From Candidatus Leptovillus affinis (GTDB lineage Bacteria; Chloroflexota; Anaerolineae; Promineifilales; Promineifilaceae): a stretch of 64,000 nt of DNA. The notes beneath the pieces were generated by a model, which was not told where the DNA came from, made no database searches, and saw only the letters and a list, made by a program, of their open reading frames with translations. The translations under genes and the position numbers were made by a program. Below, piece after piece: positions 17,666 to 26,129 of this stretch (positions within the stretch are counted from its first letter, which is position 1; each line of letters begins with the position of its first letter). The stretch spans positions 1,240,001-1,304,000 of the forward strand of contig JADIYP010000001.1 of the NCBI GenBank assembly GCA_016705235.1, written 5' to 3'.

Positions 17666-19219
17666 ATGAGCAAAGTATTCCTGTACGACACCACCCTGCG
17701 CGATGGCACGCAGCGCGAAGGCATTTCCTATTCCCTGGACGATAAAATAAAAATCGCCCGCAAACTGGACGAATTTGGCATTGATTACATCGAGGGCGGC
17801 TGGCCTGGGTCCAACCCCAAAGACGTGGATTTTTTCCGTAAAGCCGCCAGCCTGAACCTGAAGCACGCCAAAATCACTGCCTTTGGCAGCACGCGCCGCA
17901 AAAACGCTGATGTGGCCAATGATCCCAACATCAAGGCGCTGCTGGATGCCAACACGCCGGTTGTGACGCTGGTGGGCAAGAGTTGGGACCTGCACGTCAT
18001 CGACGTGCTGGAAACGACGATGGAAGAGAATTTGGCAATGATCGGCGAAAGTGTGGCGTTCTGCCGCCAACAGGGTAAAGAAGTGGTCTACGACGCCGAA
18101 CATTTTTTTGACGGCTACAAGGCCAACCCGGAATATGCGGTAGCGACCGTGAAAACGGCCGCGATCAACGGGGCCAATTCGGTGGTTCTGTGCGACACGA
18201 ACGGCGGGTCGCTGCCCTGGGAAATTGAAGAGATTGTGCGGGATGTAAAGGGGCAGTTGGGGAATACGGCCGTTGGCATCCACACCCATGACGACGGCGG
18301 CATGGGCAACGCCAATACATTAGCGGCCGTGCGCGCCGGGGCCAATCAGGTGCAGGGAACCATTAACGGCTATGGCGAACGGGTCGCCAACGCCAACTTG
18401 TGCATTGTCATCCCCGATTTGCAGCTAAAAATGGGCCGCGACTGCGTGCCGCCGGAAAAACTGCGCGACCTCACCGAACTGTCTCGCTATGTGGCCGAAG
18501 TGGCTAACCTGACCCACGACAGCCATTATCCCTTCGTCGGCGCGAGCGCCTTTGCCCACAAGGGCGGCATTCACGTAGCCGCCATGCTTAAAAATCCACT
18601 TAGCTACCAGCACATCGATCCTACTCTAGTCGGCAACCAGCAGCGCAGCGTCGTCTCCGAACTGTCCGGGCGTGGCAACATCGTAGACAAAGCGGTGCAG
18701 TTTGGCCTGGACACCGAAAGCCTGGACCTGCGCCGTGTGTTGGACCAAATCAAAACGCTGGAAAACAAAGGATTCACCTACGAAGGCGCGGAAGCATCGG
18801 TGGAATTGATGCTGCGGCGTACTCATCCGGCCTACGTGCCGCCCTTTGAATTGATCGATTTTATGGTGGTGGTGCAGCAGCGGCGCAAGCGCGGCATGTT
18901 GGCTGAAGCAACCGTCAAGGTGCGTGTCGGCCCCAAAATCCTGCACACGGCCGCTGAAGGCAACGGACCGGTGAACGCCCTGGATGGCGCTCTGCGCGCC
19001 GCCCTGGTGGATGTCTACCCCCGTTTGGCGAATGTTAAACTGGTGGATTACAAAGTGCGCATCATCGACAGCGACAATGCCACGGCCGCTACCACCCGCG
19101 TCCTGATTGATACTCAGTTGGGCGCGAACCGGTGGAGTACCATCGGCGCCAGCGCCAACATCATCGAGGCAAGCTGGCTGGCCCTGGCCGACAGCATGGA
19201 ATATGCCTTGCTGCAATAA
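17666..19219 (+). CDS. cimA: (R)-citramalate synthase
   Basis: LeuA-like enzyme condensing pyruvate and acetyl-CoA to citramalate, the entry to threonine-independent isoleucine synthesis. 517 residues; the N-terminal FLYDTTLRDGTQREGISYS and YIEGGWPGSNPKD are characteristic of the CimA branch (TLRDGTQ..G rather than the TLRDGEQSPG of LeuA). Metal site GIHTHDDGGMGNAN, then NGYGERVANANL, and FAHKGGIHV; the last about 120 residues are a LeuA-type regulatory domain. It follows leuCD, whose product can also act on citramalate. Homocitrate synthase is less likely. Confidence 0.92.
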   Translation: MSKVFLYDTTLRDGTQREGISYSLDDKIKIARKLDEFGIDYIEGGWPGSNPKDVDFFRKAASLNLKHAKITAFGSTRRKNADVANDPNIKALLDANTPVVTLVGKSWDLHVIDVLETTMEENLAMIGESVAFCRQQGKEVVYDAEHFFDGYKANPEYAVATVKTAAINGANSVVLCDTNGGSLPWEIEEIVRDVKGQLGNTAVGIHTHDDGGMGNANTLAAVRAGANQVQGTINGYGERVANANLCIVIPDLQLKMGRDCVPPEKLRDLTELSRYVAEVANLTHDSHYPFVGASAFAHKGGIHVAAMLKNPLSYQHIDPTLVGNQQRSVVSELSGRGNIVDKAVQFGLDTESLDLRRVLDQIKTLENKGFTYEGAEASVELMLRRTHPAYVPPFELIDFMVVVQQRRKRGMLAEATVKVRVGPKILHTAAEGNGPVNALDGALRAALVDVYPRLANVKLVDYKVRIIDSDNATAATTRVLIDTQLGANRWSTIGASANIIEASWLALADSMEYALLQ

Positions 19220-19227
19220 GCCGTTTC

Positions 19228-19452
19228 AAGACCCCAAGGGTTTACTGATGAGAATTTGGATTATTTGAGTATCAAACCCTTGGGGTCTTTTGTCCAGTTA
19301 CCTTTTCAAGACCCCAAGGGTTTACTCATGAGAATTTGGATTATTTGGGTATCAAACCCTTGGGGTCTTTTGCCAGCAATTCTCAATTTACCGCCAGGGG
19401 CTTTGCTGATGTCAATTTGGATTATTTGGGTATCAAACCCTTGGGGTCTTTT
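19228..19452. repeat. Three tandem copies of the GACCCCAAGGG hairpin repeat
   Basis: Copies at 19228-19290 and 19308-19370 have left arm AAGACCCCAAGGGTTTA and right arm CAAACCCTTGGGGTCTT around a loop containing GAGAATTTGGATTATTTG. The third (19392-19452) keeps the loop and right arm but its left arm is degraded (CCAGGGGCTTTG). An ORF reads through all three but starts inside a repeat, so I treat the 19220-19515 gap as non-coding. Confidence 0.88.
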
Positions 19453-19515
19453 GGTGAGGGGGCTGGTCTTCCAGTTACCTTTTTTATTGCCTCGATCTAT
19501 GGCACAATTCGCCTT

Positions 19516-20517
19516 ATGTTTGAACAGACATTAACTCAAAGTGGCGGCAATTGGCGCGAAAAAGCGGCTGAGCTGCAAAAATTGCTGCAAGCTGCCAGCG
19601 CCGAACTGATTGATGCCGAAGCCGAGTTGGCGGAGCGGCTGGCGGCGATTAACGCCTTTGAATTCAGGCTGCGCGCGGCTACCAGCCAGCTTGTGGCCCG
19701 CCTGGATCAGTTGGAGGCGGAAATACGCGCCTTGCGCGACCAACTGCGCTGGTTGGACGATGATTGGCGCAGTACGGGCGGGGGAAACGGCCGTTGGTCG
19801 GTGGATGATGTGGAATATGTAGCCAGTGGGCACGGTCCGCAGGCGTCCGGCGGGTATCGCTACCGCGAAGTGGGGCCGGAAAGCGCGCCGCCGAAGCTGG
19901 ACGAAAACGAAGGCGTGGAATTGAAGCGGCTTTACCGGCAGTTGGCGCGCCGTTTTCACCCGGATCTGGCGGCCGATGCGGCCGACCGTGAGTATCGCAC
20001 GCAGTTGATGATTGCCATCAACGCCGCGTATGCCTCTGGCGACCTGGAGAAGCTGCGTAAATTGGCTTTGGAGCCGGATTCTGTGCAGCAAATGGAACTG
20101 GCGGATTCCGACCAGCTTTTAGCCGAGACGCTGCTGCGAGAGTTGGAACGTTGTCGGCGGCGATTGGCGGAAATCAAAGAGGAAATGGCTCGCTTGGAAA
20201 AGCATAAGAGCACGCGGTTGATGCGGCAGGCGGGGCAGGCAGAGGCCAACGGCCGTGACTGGGCCGGCGAAATAAAATCTCAACTTCAGGAACAAATCAC
20301 CCGCAAACTGGTGGAACGGGACGTGCTGAAGCAAGAAGTGGAATTTAACTCCGGCGCGGAATCGCCGCTGGATGGCGACGCCTATGCGGACGCGGTGTGG
20401 GAAATTTCGCTGGAATACGCCTTTGAGGAAGACCCGGACTCGGAAGCCGAAGAATGGACCAATCGGCGGCGAGATCGATTTTCATACGACGATGACATTT
20501 TAGACGATCTGGATTGA
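19516..20517 (+). CDS. J-domain (DnaJ-like) coiled-coil protein
   Basis: 333 residues. Residues about 10-95 form an Ala/Glu/Leu-rich coiled coil. A J domain occupies about 130-185 with the invariant HPD at 148-150 in RRFHPDLAADA, which would stimulate an Hsp70 ATPase. A second coiled coil (about 205-280, ERCRRRLAEIKEEMARLEKH) and an acidic tail (EEDPDSEAEEW) follow. There is no Gly/Phe region, zinc finger or substrate-binding domain, so it is a specialised J protein rather than DnaJ itself. I start at ATG 19516; the upstream extension is translated repeat. Confidence 0.82.
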   Translation: MFEQTLTQSGGNWREKAAELQKLLQAASAELIDAEAELAERLAAINAFEFRLRAATSQLVARLDQLEAEIRALRDQLRWLDDDWRSTGGGNGRWSVDDVEYVASGHGPQASGGYRYREVGPESAPPKLDENEGVELKRLYRQLARRFHPDLAADAADREYRTQLMIAINAAYASGDLEKLRKLALEPDSVQQMELADSDQLLAETLLRELERCRRRLAEIKEEMARLEKHKSTRLMRQAGQAEANGRDWAGEIKSQLQEQITRKLVERDVLKQEVEFNSGAESPLDGDAYADAVWEISLEYAFEEDPDSEAEEWTNRRRDRFSYDDDILDDLD

Positions 20518-20569
20518 TTGTTTTGCAGATTGGTCGATTCTGCGTTTTATATGGGCAAGTGGAGTGGGT

Positions 20570-21046
20570 ATGCATCCTTCGGCGCAAAAAGTAGCGGACG
20601 CCGCCCAGGCTTTGGGTCTGGACATTGAGATTGTGGAGTTTGCCCAGACCACCCGGTCGGCGCAGGAGGCGGCGGACGCGATTGGCTGCGACGTGGCGCA
20701 GATTGTGAAGAGTTTGTGTTTTGTGGTGAACGGCCGTGCCACCATCTGCCTGGTTTCCGGGGCCAATCAACTCGACGAGCGCAAGCTGGCGGCGCTGGAA
20801 GGCGTCGGGCGAAAGCAAGTGAGCCGCGCCGAGGCCGAAATGGTGAAGGCGGCCACCGGTTTTACCATTGGCGGCGTGCCGCCTTTCGGCCATGTGACCT
20901 CGCTGCCGGTGTATATCGACGAGGATTTGAAGCGGTTTGAGGTGGTGTGGGCGGCGGCGGGCACGCCGTTTGCCGTGTTCGCCATCCGGCCGGAAGCGTT
21001 GGAACGGGTGGCGGGTGGAACGGCCGTTTCGCTAAAAAAAGAGTAA
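20570..21046 (+). CDS. YbaK/EbsC-family aminoacyl-tRNA deacylase
   Basis: 158 residues with the YbaK/ProRS-editing fold: VEFAQTTRSAQEAADAIGCDVAQIVKSL, then VSGANQLDERKLA and the conserved glycine stretch GFTIGGVPPFGH. Members hydrolyse mischarged aminoacyl-tRNAs in trans (Cys- or Ala-tRNA-Pro). ATG 20570 has GGAG(T) nearby; a GTG six bases earlier is possible. The last residues are changed by two adjoining ACGGCCGT copies, one encoding Thr-Ala-Val and one just past the stop. Confidence 0.88.
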   Translation: MHPSAQKVADAAQALGLDIEIVEFAQTTRSAQEAADAIGCDVAQIVKSLCFVVNGRATICLVSGANQLDERKLAALEGVGRKQVSRAEAEMVKAATGFTIGGVPPFGHVTSLPVYIDEDLKRFEVVWAAAGTPFAVFAIRPEALERVAGGTAVSLKKE

Positions 21047-21070
21047 CGGCCGTTCTGTTGCCCATCCGGG

Positions 21071-21886
21071 TCAGCCGCCAAAATACCACGTTTCTTCATG
21101 CAAAAATTGCCAGGTTTGCGCGCTGTCGGGCACGGCCGTCAGGCGCATGATCATAGACCAGGGCCGGTGCTGCCAGCCCGATTCTGTCTCGATGAGCGGC
21201 TCGAAAGTTTCATTTTCCAGGCGGCGCACCTCTGGTAGTAAATCCTGGTCAGTCGGGTTGTTGTCGATGACGATGTGCGGCGGCTCATCGTGGACCACTT
21301 TTACGCCACCCAGGTAACAGGCAAAAACTTGCTGGTAGGTAAGATCATGGGCGGCGGCAAAAAAGCCGATGTATTGGCTGGGCAAATCTTCGATGGCAAA
21401 GCGTGTATAGGGGCTGAGCAAAACGCGCGGAAAATCGCCCTCCCAGTTTTCAAAACGCCAGCTCCAATCTGTGTAAATGCCGAAAGCCACGTCAATGATC
21501 TGTTGTTCAGAGACCTGGCCGGAAACCTGATAATGTCCTGTGTAGCCTGTAATGCCATTGTGCAGCCCCTGGGTGATGGTGATGACGCCGCCGCCATTGG
21601 CCACGGCCGTGCCCACATCGGCGATGATCTGCCGCGGATTTCCGGTGGCAAAATGTGTCGTATCAAACCAGCCATACGTCTTGTTATACAAATATTTCGG
21701 CCAGGAATTAACTTTTTGCGTGGTGTCCAGTTGACCCCACCGCTGCAAACAATCTTCATCCGGCAGCACCGGAGCCGCCCAATCTTTATCTGGCGCGCTG
21801 CTGACGTATTCGTACCCTGCGCTTAAAAGCAAAATGGGTACGAGTAGTTGGGTTAACACGCGTATGGTTATGTGTTTTTTCTTCAT
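21071..21886 (-). CDS. Secreted protein of unknown function
   Basis: 271 residues with an N-terminal signal peptide (MKKKHITIRVLTQLLVPILLLSAGYEYVSSA) followed by a soluble, Trp/Tyr-rich domain. Visible segments include DEDCLQRWGQLD, GGGVITITQGLHNGITGYTGHY and WSWRFENWEGDFPRVLLSP. No family recognised; I saw no catalytic motif. It is convergent with the deacylase gene and divergent from leuB, so it is not part of the branched-chain operon. Confidence 0.7.
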   Translation of the reverse strand: MKKKHITIRVLTQLLVPILLLSAGYEYVSSAPDKDWAAPVLPDEDCLQRWGQLDTTQKVNSWPKYLYNKTYGWFDTTHFATGNPRQIIADVGTAVANGGGVITITQGLHNGITGYTGHYQVSGQVSEQQIIDVAFGIYTDWSWRFENWEGDFPRVLLSPYTRFAIEDLPSQYIGFFAAAHDLTYQQVFACYLGGVKVVHDEPPHIVIDNNPTDQDLLPEVRRLENETFEPLIETESGWQHRPWSMIMRLTAVPDSAQTWQFLHEETWYFGG

Positions 21887-21909
21887 TTTTCTACAACCTT
21901 CATGCTGAA

Positions 21910-22022
21910 AGACCCCAAGGGTTTACTCCCTTGAAAATAGATTTGTCAAATCTTTAAGATTTGACAAATCTCAACCTTTTCATTCGTGGTGGTGGGTTAG
22001 ACCACTCATGATATCTCCTGAG
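21910..22022. repeat. GACCCC repeat left arm carrying a nested palindromic insert
   Basis: The left arm AGACCCCAAGGGTTTACTCCC is followed by a segment of about 90 bp containing the palindrome AGATTTGTCAAATCT...AGATTTGACAAATCT and GTGGTGGGTTAGACCAC, then the family's CCTGAGAATTTG; the right arm is lost here. A complete copy at 61252-61401 has both arms around the same insert, showing that the insert lies inside the hairpin repeat. Confidence 0.72.
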
Positions 22023-22090
22023 AATTTGCGGATTGATTATCCAACCTTGTAGTCTAACTCACCCTGATTGCCTTATCAAATGCCGTGATT

Positions 22091-22099
22091 TGGTATAAT
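22091..22099 (+). promoter_or_regulatory. leuB: Extended -10 promoter element upstream of leuB
   Basis: TGGTATAAT (TGn plus a perfect TATAAT) about 95 bases before the leuB ATG. Such extended -10 sites can act without a good -35, and none at 16-18 bp is convincing. It indicates that leuB, separated from the main operon by three genes, has its own promoter. Confidence 0.5.
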
Positions 22100-22192
22100 C
22101 GGGCGCTCAGAAAGAGGAGAGGACACGGCCGTTTCCCACCGCCCGGTCACCAAACAAGACATCATTAGTTTAAACGCTCGACAAGGAGAATT

Positions 22193-23269
22193 ATGAAAGC
22201 AAAAATCACCCTTCTGCCCGGCGACGGCATTGGTCCTGAAGTTGTGGCCGAGGCGCGTAAAGTGCTGGACGTGATCGCCGGCAAATTTAACCATACCTTC
22301 ACCTTCAGCGAACAGCTTGCCGGCGGCATTGCCATCGACCAAACCGGCAATCCCCTGCCTGAAGAAACAATTGGCGCCTGCCTGGAAAGCGACGCTGTGT
22401 TGCTGGGCGCGGTCGGCGGGCCAAAATGGAGCGATCCCACGGCTAAAGTGCGCCCGGAGCAGGGTTTGTTGCAACTGCGCAAATCGCTCAATGCCTTTGC
22501 CAACTTGCGCCCGGTAAAGGTTTTCGATGCCCTGGCCGACGCCAGCCCGCTCAAAGCGGAGCGCGTGCAGGGCGTGGATATTATGTTTGTCCGCGAACTG
22601 ACCGGCGGTATTTATTTTGGCCAGCCATCTGGCCGAGAAATGGTCCCCGAAGGGCGCAGCGGCCACGACACCATGCGTTATAACGAGATGGAGATCAGGC
22701 GGGTGCTGAAGGTGGCGTTTGAATTGGCGCACGGCCGTCGCCGCAAAGTCACGTCGGTGGACAAGGCCAACGTGCTGGCGACTATGCGCGTCTGGCGCGA
22801 AGTGGCCCACGAAGTGGCCGCCGAATACCCGGACATCGAATATGAAGACGTGCTGGTAGATGCGATGGCCATGTACCTGATTAACCGTCCGGCCGATTTT
22901 GACGTGGTGGTAACGGGCAATATGTTTGGCGATATTTTGTCTGATGAAGCGTCGATGATTACTGGCTCGTTGGGGATGCTGCCGTCGGCGGCGTTAGGCG
23001 AGGCCGGGTCGATTGGGCTGTATGAGCCGATTCACGGCTCTGCGCCGGACATTGCCGGTAAGGGAATTGCCAACCCGCTGGCGACGATTTTGAGTACGGC
23101 GATGATGCTGCGTTGGAGTTTTAAGCTGCATGAGGAGGCAGAGGCGGTGGAAACGGCCGTTTCCCACATCCTCGCCGCCGGTTATCGCACCCGCGACATC
23201 GCCTATCACGGCGAAAAACCCATCGGCACCGTCGAGATGGGTGATCTGGTAGCTCAGGCTTTAAGCTAG
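22193..23269 (+). CDS. leuB: 3-isopropylmalate dehydrogenase
   Basis: NAD-dependent oxidative decarboxylation of 3-isopropylmalate; in a citramalate pathway the same enzyme makes 2-oxobutyrate from 3-methylmalate. 358 residues, starting after CAAGGAG. Motifs: ITLLPGDGIGPEVV, GAVGGPKW, the LeuB arginine loop LLQLRKSLNAFANLRPVK, DKANVLATMRVW, and the NAD-binding GSLGMLPSAALG...YEPIHGSAPDIAGKG. The phylogenetically typical LeuB arginines favour this over isocitrate or tartrate dehydrogenase. Confidence 0.96.
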   Translation: MKAKITLLPGDGIGPEVVAEARKVLDVIAGKFNHTFTFSEQLAGGIAIDQTGNPLPEETIGACLESDAVLLGAVGGPKWSDPTAKVRPEQGLLQLRKSLNAFANLRPVKVFDALADASPLKAERVQGVDIMFVRELTGGIYFGQPSGREMVPEGRSGHDTMRYNEMEIRRVLKVAFELAHGRRRKVTSVDKANVLATMRVWREVAHEVAAEYPDIEYEDVLVDAMAMYLINRPADFDVVVTGNMFGDILSDEASMITGSLGMLPSAALGEAGSIGLYEPIHGSAPDIAGKGIANPLATILSTAMMLRWSFKLHEEAEAVETAVSHILAAGYRTRDIAYHGEKPIGTVEMGDLVAQALS

Positions 23270-23271
23270 AG

Positions 23272-23380
23272 CTACCAGTCTGTCGGAGAACCTCTTTTTG
23301 TAGCCGGGGTATCCTTACCCCGCCTCTGGAAGACGCGGTAAGAAACCGCGGCTACGGGTACTTTTCCGACAAACTGCTAG
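23272..23380. repeat. CTAGCAG-ended MITE-like repeat, copy 2
   Basis: 109 bp, nearly identical to 14508-14616, with one mismatch in the left terminal repeat (CTACCAGTCTGTCGGA). It starts three bases after the leuB stop, and its right end runs into the GAGCTA-rich hairpin that follows. Confidence 0.75.
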
Positions 23381-23467
23381 AGCTAGAGTGTGGAGTTAGA
23401 GGTAGAGGTAGAGGTTCTTTCTTCCTCTTCCTCTTCCTCTCGCTCTCGCTCTCGCTCTAGCTCTAGC
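23381..23467. repeat. Tandem-unit hairpin (TAGAGG/CCTCTT, GAGCTA/CTCTAG)
   Basis: The left arm is AGCTAGAG..GTTAGAGGTAGAGG with repeated TAGAGG units, then a short TTCTTTC turn, then a right arm of CCTCTT units and CGCTCT units ending CTAGCTCTAGC. The arms differ in unit number, suggesting growth by replication slippage after hairpin formation. It lies between two convergent genes (leuB and a phosphofructokinase), with no terminator of classical form seen. Confidence 0.7.
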
Positions 23468-23470
23468 TTG

Positions 23471-24637
23471 TTAATACAAGAACATCGGCTTGCCCATAAC
23501 CTGGCGCACTTTCGGCCGATACTGCTTTTTATCGTACAGTTCGTCTACATCCACCCGCTTAACGCCGGTGGCTACGGTGCTCATGGGAATGTGGGTATAC
23601 GTTCCGTCGCGCAGGGCCACCATACGGCCGCTTACGCCATCCTCAATCAGATCCATGGCCATGTGGGCATAGTTGGCCGCCACCATCAGGTCCAGAGCGT
23701 CTGGCGCGCCGGAGCGCATCAGATAGCCTACGCGCTGGTTGATGATGTTTTGTCCGGTGATTTTCTTCAGCGCTTCGCCGGTGATTTCGCCGATGCCGCC
23801 CAGTTTGCGGTGGCCGTAGGCGTCGGTTTCGCCAAATTCCACCACTTTGCCGCCAACCATGTGCGCGCCTTCGCTGATGGTGACCATGGCGTAGTTGCTG
23901 GGATTGGTGCGCTTGTCTTTCAAGATCAATTCGGCCAATATTTCCGGATCGTAAGGCACTTCGGAGATGATGGCCCGGTCGACGCCGGCCAGATACGAGC
24001 TGATCAGGCTGGTTTCGCCGCTGTTACGGCCGAATAGTTCCACCACCGCAATGCGCTCGTGGGAACCGGTGCTGGTGCGTAATTGATTGATAAACTGGAC
24101 GCTGCGGGTAACGGCCGTGCTAAAACCAATGCAATAATCTGTGCCGTACACATCGTTGTCCATTGTTTTGGGAATGGCGATCACCGGGAAACCTTCGCTG
24201 TGCAGGCGTTCGCCGTAGCTCAAGGTGTCATCACCGCCGATGGGAATGAGCCGGTCGATGCCCAGATGTTCCAGGTTGGCCAGTACGTGCGGCGTAAAAT
24301 CGCGCAAACGGTTGTCTTCCGCTTCGGCTTCCAGATGTTCCGGGTCTTTCAGGAATTCCGGCACGCGGCTGGGGCGTACTTTGCCCGGATGGGTGCGGCT
24401 GGTGTGCAAAAATGTGCCGCCGGTACGGTCGATCTTCCGCACAACCTGATTGTCCAGCGGAATAAAGTTCTTATCGAAGCTTTCCGGGTCGTCCCGGTTA
24501 AAATCTAATAGGCCGCCCCATCCCCGGCGTACGCCTACAATTTCGTGTCCCTGGGCCACGGCGCGGTTTACCACTGCTTTGATGCAGGGATTTAAACCGG
24601 GCACATCTCCGCCGCCAGTCAAAATACCAATTTTCAT
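23471..24637 (-). CDS. Phosphofructokinase, PPi-type active site (paralog A)
   Basis: 388-residue PFK-family protein. I start at ATG 24637 behind AAGGAGA. The N-terminal GILTGGGDVPGLN binds the phosphoryl donor. GGDDT at 134-138 and PKTMDND at 156-162 place Asp and Lys where ATP enzymes have Gly (Gly104 and Gly124 in E. coli numbering), the accepted signature of pyrophosphate-dependent enzymes. GSHERIAVVELFGRNSG carries sugar-phosphate ligands. Third of three PFK genes read in the same direction; spacing from paralog B is 119 bases. Kinetic type is inferred only from these residues. Confidence 0.88.
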   Translation of the reverse strand: MKIGILTGGGDVPGLNPCIKAVVNRAVAQGHEIVGVRRGWGGLLDFNRDDPESFDKNFIPLDNQVVRKIDRTGGTFLHTSRTHPGKVRPSRVPEFLKDPEHLEAEAEDNRLRDFTPHVLANLEHLGIDRLIPIGGDDTLSYGERLHSEGFPVIAIPKTMDNDVYGTDYCIGFSTAVTRSVQFINQLRTSTGSHERIAVVELFGRNSGETSLISSYLAGVDRAIISEVPYDPEILAELILKDKRTNPSNYAMVTISEGAHMVGGKVVEFGETDAYGHRKLGGIGEITGEALKKITGQNIINQRVGYLMRSGAPDALDLMVAANYAHMAMDLIEDGVSGRMVALRDGTYTHIPMSTVATGVKRVDVDELYDKKQYRPKVRQVMGKPMFLY

Positions 24638-24756
24638 TACCTGTCTCCTTCGCAATAAGTTTTGTGGGCCAGCCGAACAATTGGTAAGCCGGCTGGCCAT
24701 AAAAAAGGGCAAGCGTTTGGCCTGCCCTCATTTATTTGAATGGAATGCCCGGAGGA

Positions 24757-25962
24757 TTATCCCTCACTGGTCATAATCATCAAGGGCTTCATTTCAAAGC
24801 TTTTGTAGTGCGGTCGCAGCCGTTCTGTGTTGTAAAACTCTTTGACGTTGACGTATTTCTTTTTGCTGGTGACCACGGTGATCGGCACGTTGTCGTAACG
24901 GCCGTTCTTCAAAACCACGAGACGGCCGTAGATATTGTTCAAAATCAGGTCCAACGCCAAGTTACCATACGCCATGGGCACAATCGAGTCAATTGCATCC
25001 GGGTCGCCGCCGCGCACCAGATAACCCAACTTCTGGTTGATCACGTTAATGGTCTTGCCCTTGTTGTATTTGGGCGAATACTCTTTTAATTTGGCCGACA
25101 CCATGTCGCCGATGCCGCCCAATTTGGCGTGCCCATAGGCGTCTTTTTCCGCTTCCTTAAACACCATCTCGCCGCCGGAGAATGTCGCCCCTTCAGATAC
25201 CAGCACCACCGAATAGCGGCTGGGGTTTTTGAATCGGTCATCGGCCAACAGCGATGTCAGCAGCTCCACGTCGAACTGGTATTCCGGGATGACGCAGCGA
25301 TTGGCCGCGCCGGCCATCGTCGGCAGCATGGCGGTGAACCCGGCATACCGGCCAAACACTTCCAGCACCAAAAAGCGCTCATGCGACCCCGCCGACGTGC
25401 GCAAACTGTTGGTCATCTGTATGGTGCGGGTGACACAGGTGCTAAAACCAATGCAGTAGTCGGTTCCGGGCACGTCGTTGTCCATTGTTTTGGGGATGGC
25501 CACCACCTTCACCCCTTCCTGGTACAGGCGCACGCCGTAGCTCAACGTATCATCACCGCCGATGGGGATCAGGTAATCTATGCCCAGATATTCCAGGTTT
25601 TTGATGACTTCCGGGGTCAAGTCGTTTATGTCGTCGCTGTAGGTGTCTTGCAAATGTTCGGGTACGTCGCTTTTGCGCATGTGGCTGGGGCGTGTGCGCG
25701 AACTGTGCAAAAATGTGCCGCCGGTACGGCCGGCTTTGTTCACCACCTCTTCGGTGAGAACTTGAAAGTTGTAGCTGTTATCGGCCTTCGGGTCGCGGAT
25801 CAATTCCGTGACGCCGGCCCAGCCCCGGCGCAGGCCGATTACTGTGTACCCTTCGCGGATGGCGCGAATGGTGACGGCGCGAATCGCCGGATTTAAGCCG
25901 GGAACGTCGCCGCCGCCGGTTAGAATGCCAATGACCCCTTTTGTGTTATTCACGTTTGCCAT
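24757..25962 (-). CDS. Phosphofructokinase, PPi-type active site (paralog B)
   Basis: 401 residues, clearly paralogous to the gene downstream at 23471-24637. GVIGILTGGGDVPGLNPAI at the N-terminus, GGDDT at 135-139 and PKTMDND at 157-163 again predict pyrophosphate use. It differs in the region after the active site (GRYAGFTAMLPTMAGA in place of GRNSGETSLISSYLAG) and in a Lys/Tyr-rich C-terminus. The ATG at 25962 follows GAGGAG at a rather long spacing of ten bases. Two closely related PPi-type copies side by side suggest a tandem duplication followed by divergence. Confidence 0.87.
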   Translation of the reverse strand: MANVNNTKGVIGILTGGGDVPGLNPAIRAVTIRAIREGYTVIGLRRGWAGVTELIRDPKADNSYNFQVLTEEVVNKAGRTGGTFLHSSRTRPSHMRKSDVPEHLQDTYSDDINDLTPEVIKNLEYLGIDYLIPIGGDDTLSYGVRLYQEGVKVVAIPKTMDNDVPGTDYCIGFSTCVTRTIQMTNSLRTSAGSHERFLVLEVFGRYAGFTAMLPTMAGAANRCVIPEYQFDVELLTSLLADDRFKNPSRYSVVLVSEGATFSGGEMVFKEAEKDAYGHAKLGGIGDMVSAKLKEYSPKYNKGKTINVINQKLGYLVRGGDPDAIDSIVPMAYGNLALDLILNNIYGRLVVLKNGRYDNVPITVVTSKKKYVNVKEFYNTERLRPHYKSFEMKPLMIMTSEG

Positions 25963-26044
25963 CACAATGATTCTCCTCAACCATGTTGTTTGTTTGTTAG
26001 GTAAATAATCCGGGTTCTTTGAAAATGTTGGGGAAGGCCAGAAT

Positions 26045-26091
26045 GATGCGTGATGCGTGATCGACTGGTGGTTACGCGCCACGCATCACGG
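26045..26091. repeat. GCGTGAT tandem-unit hairpin between PFK genes
   Basis: GATGCGTGATGCGTGAT pairs with CCACGCATCACG across a GACTGGTGGTTACG loop. The same words form hairpins at 3230-3295, 16168-16228 and 28660-28726. It occupies the 167-base gap upstream of PFK paralog B. Confidence 0.65.
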
Positions 26092-26129
26092 TTTGCCCTA
26101 CCCTCACGAACCCAAAAGACCCGGCGCGG

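Noticed and set aside
19228..19452. CRISPR-like array
   Set aside because: Three repeats of about 60 bp with palindromic arms and no unique spacers of regular size; no cas gene nearby.
19336..19515. N-terminal extension of the J-domain protein
   Set aside because: The extension is the translation of two hairpin repeats; the ATG at 19516 gives the natural start.
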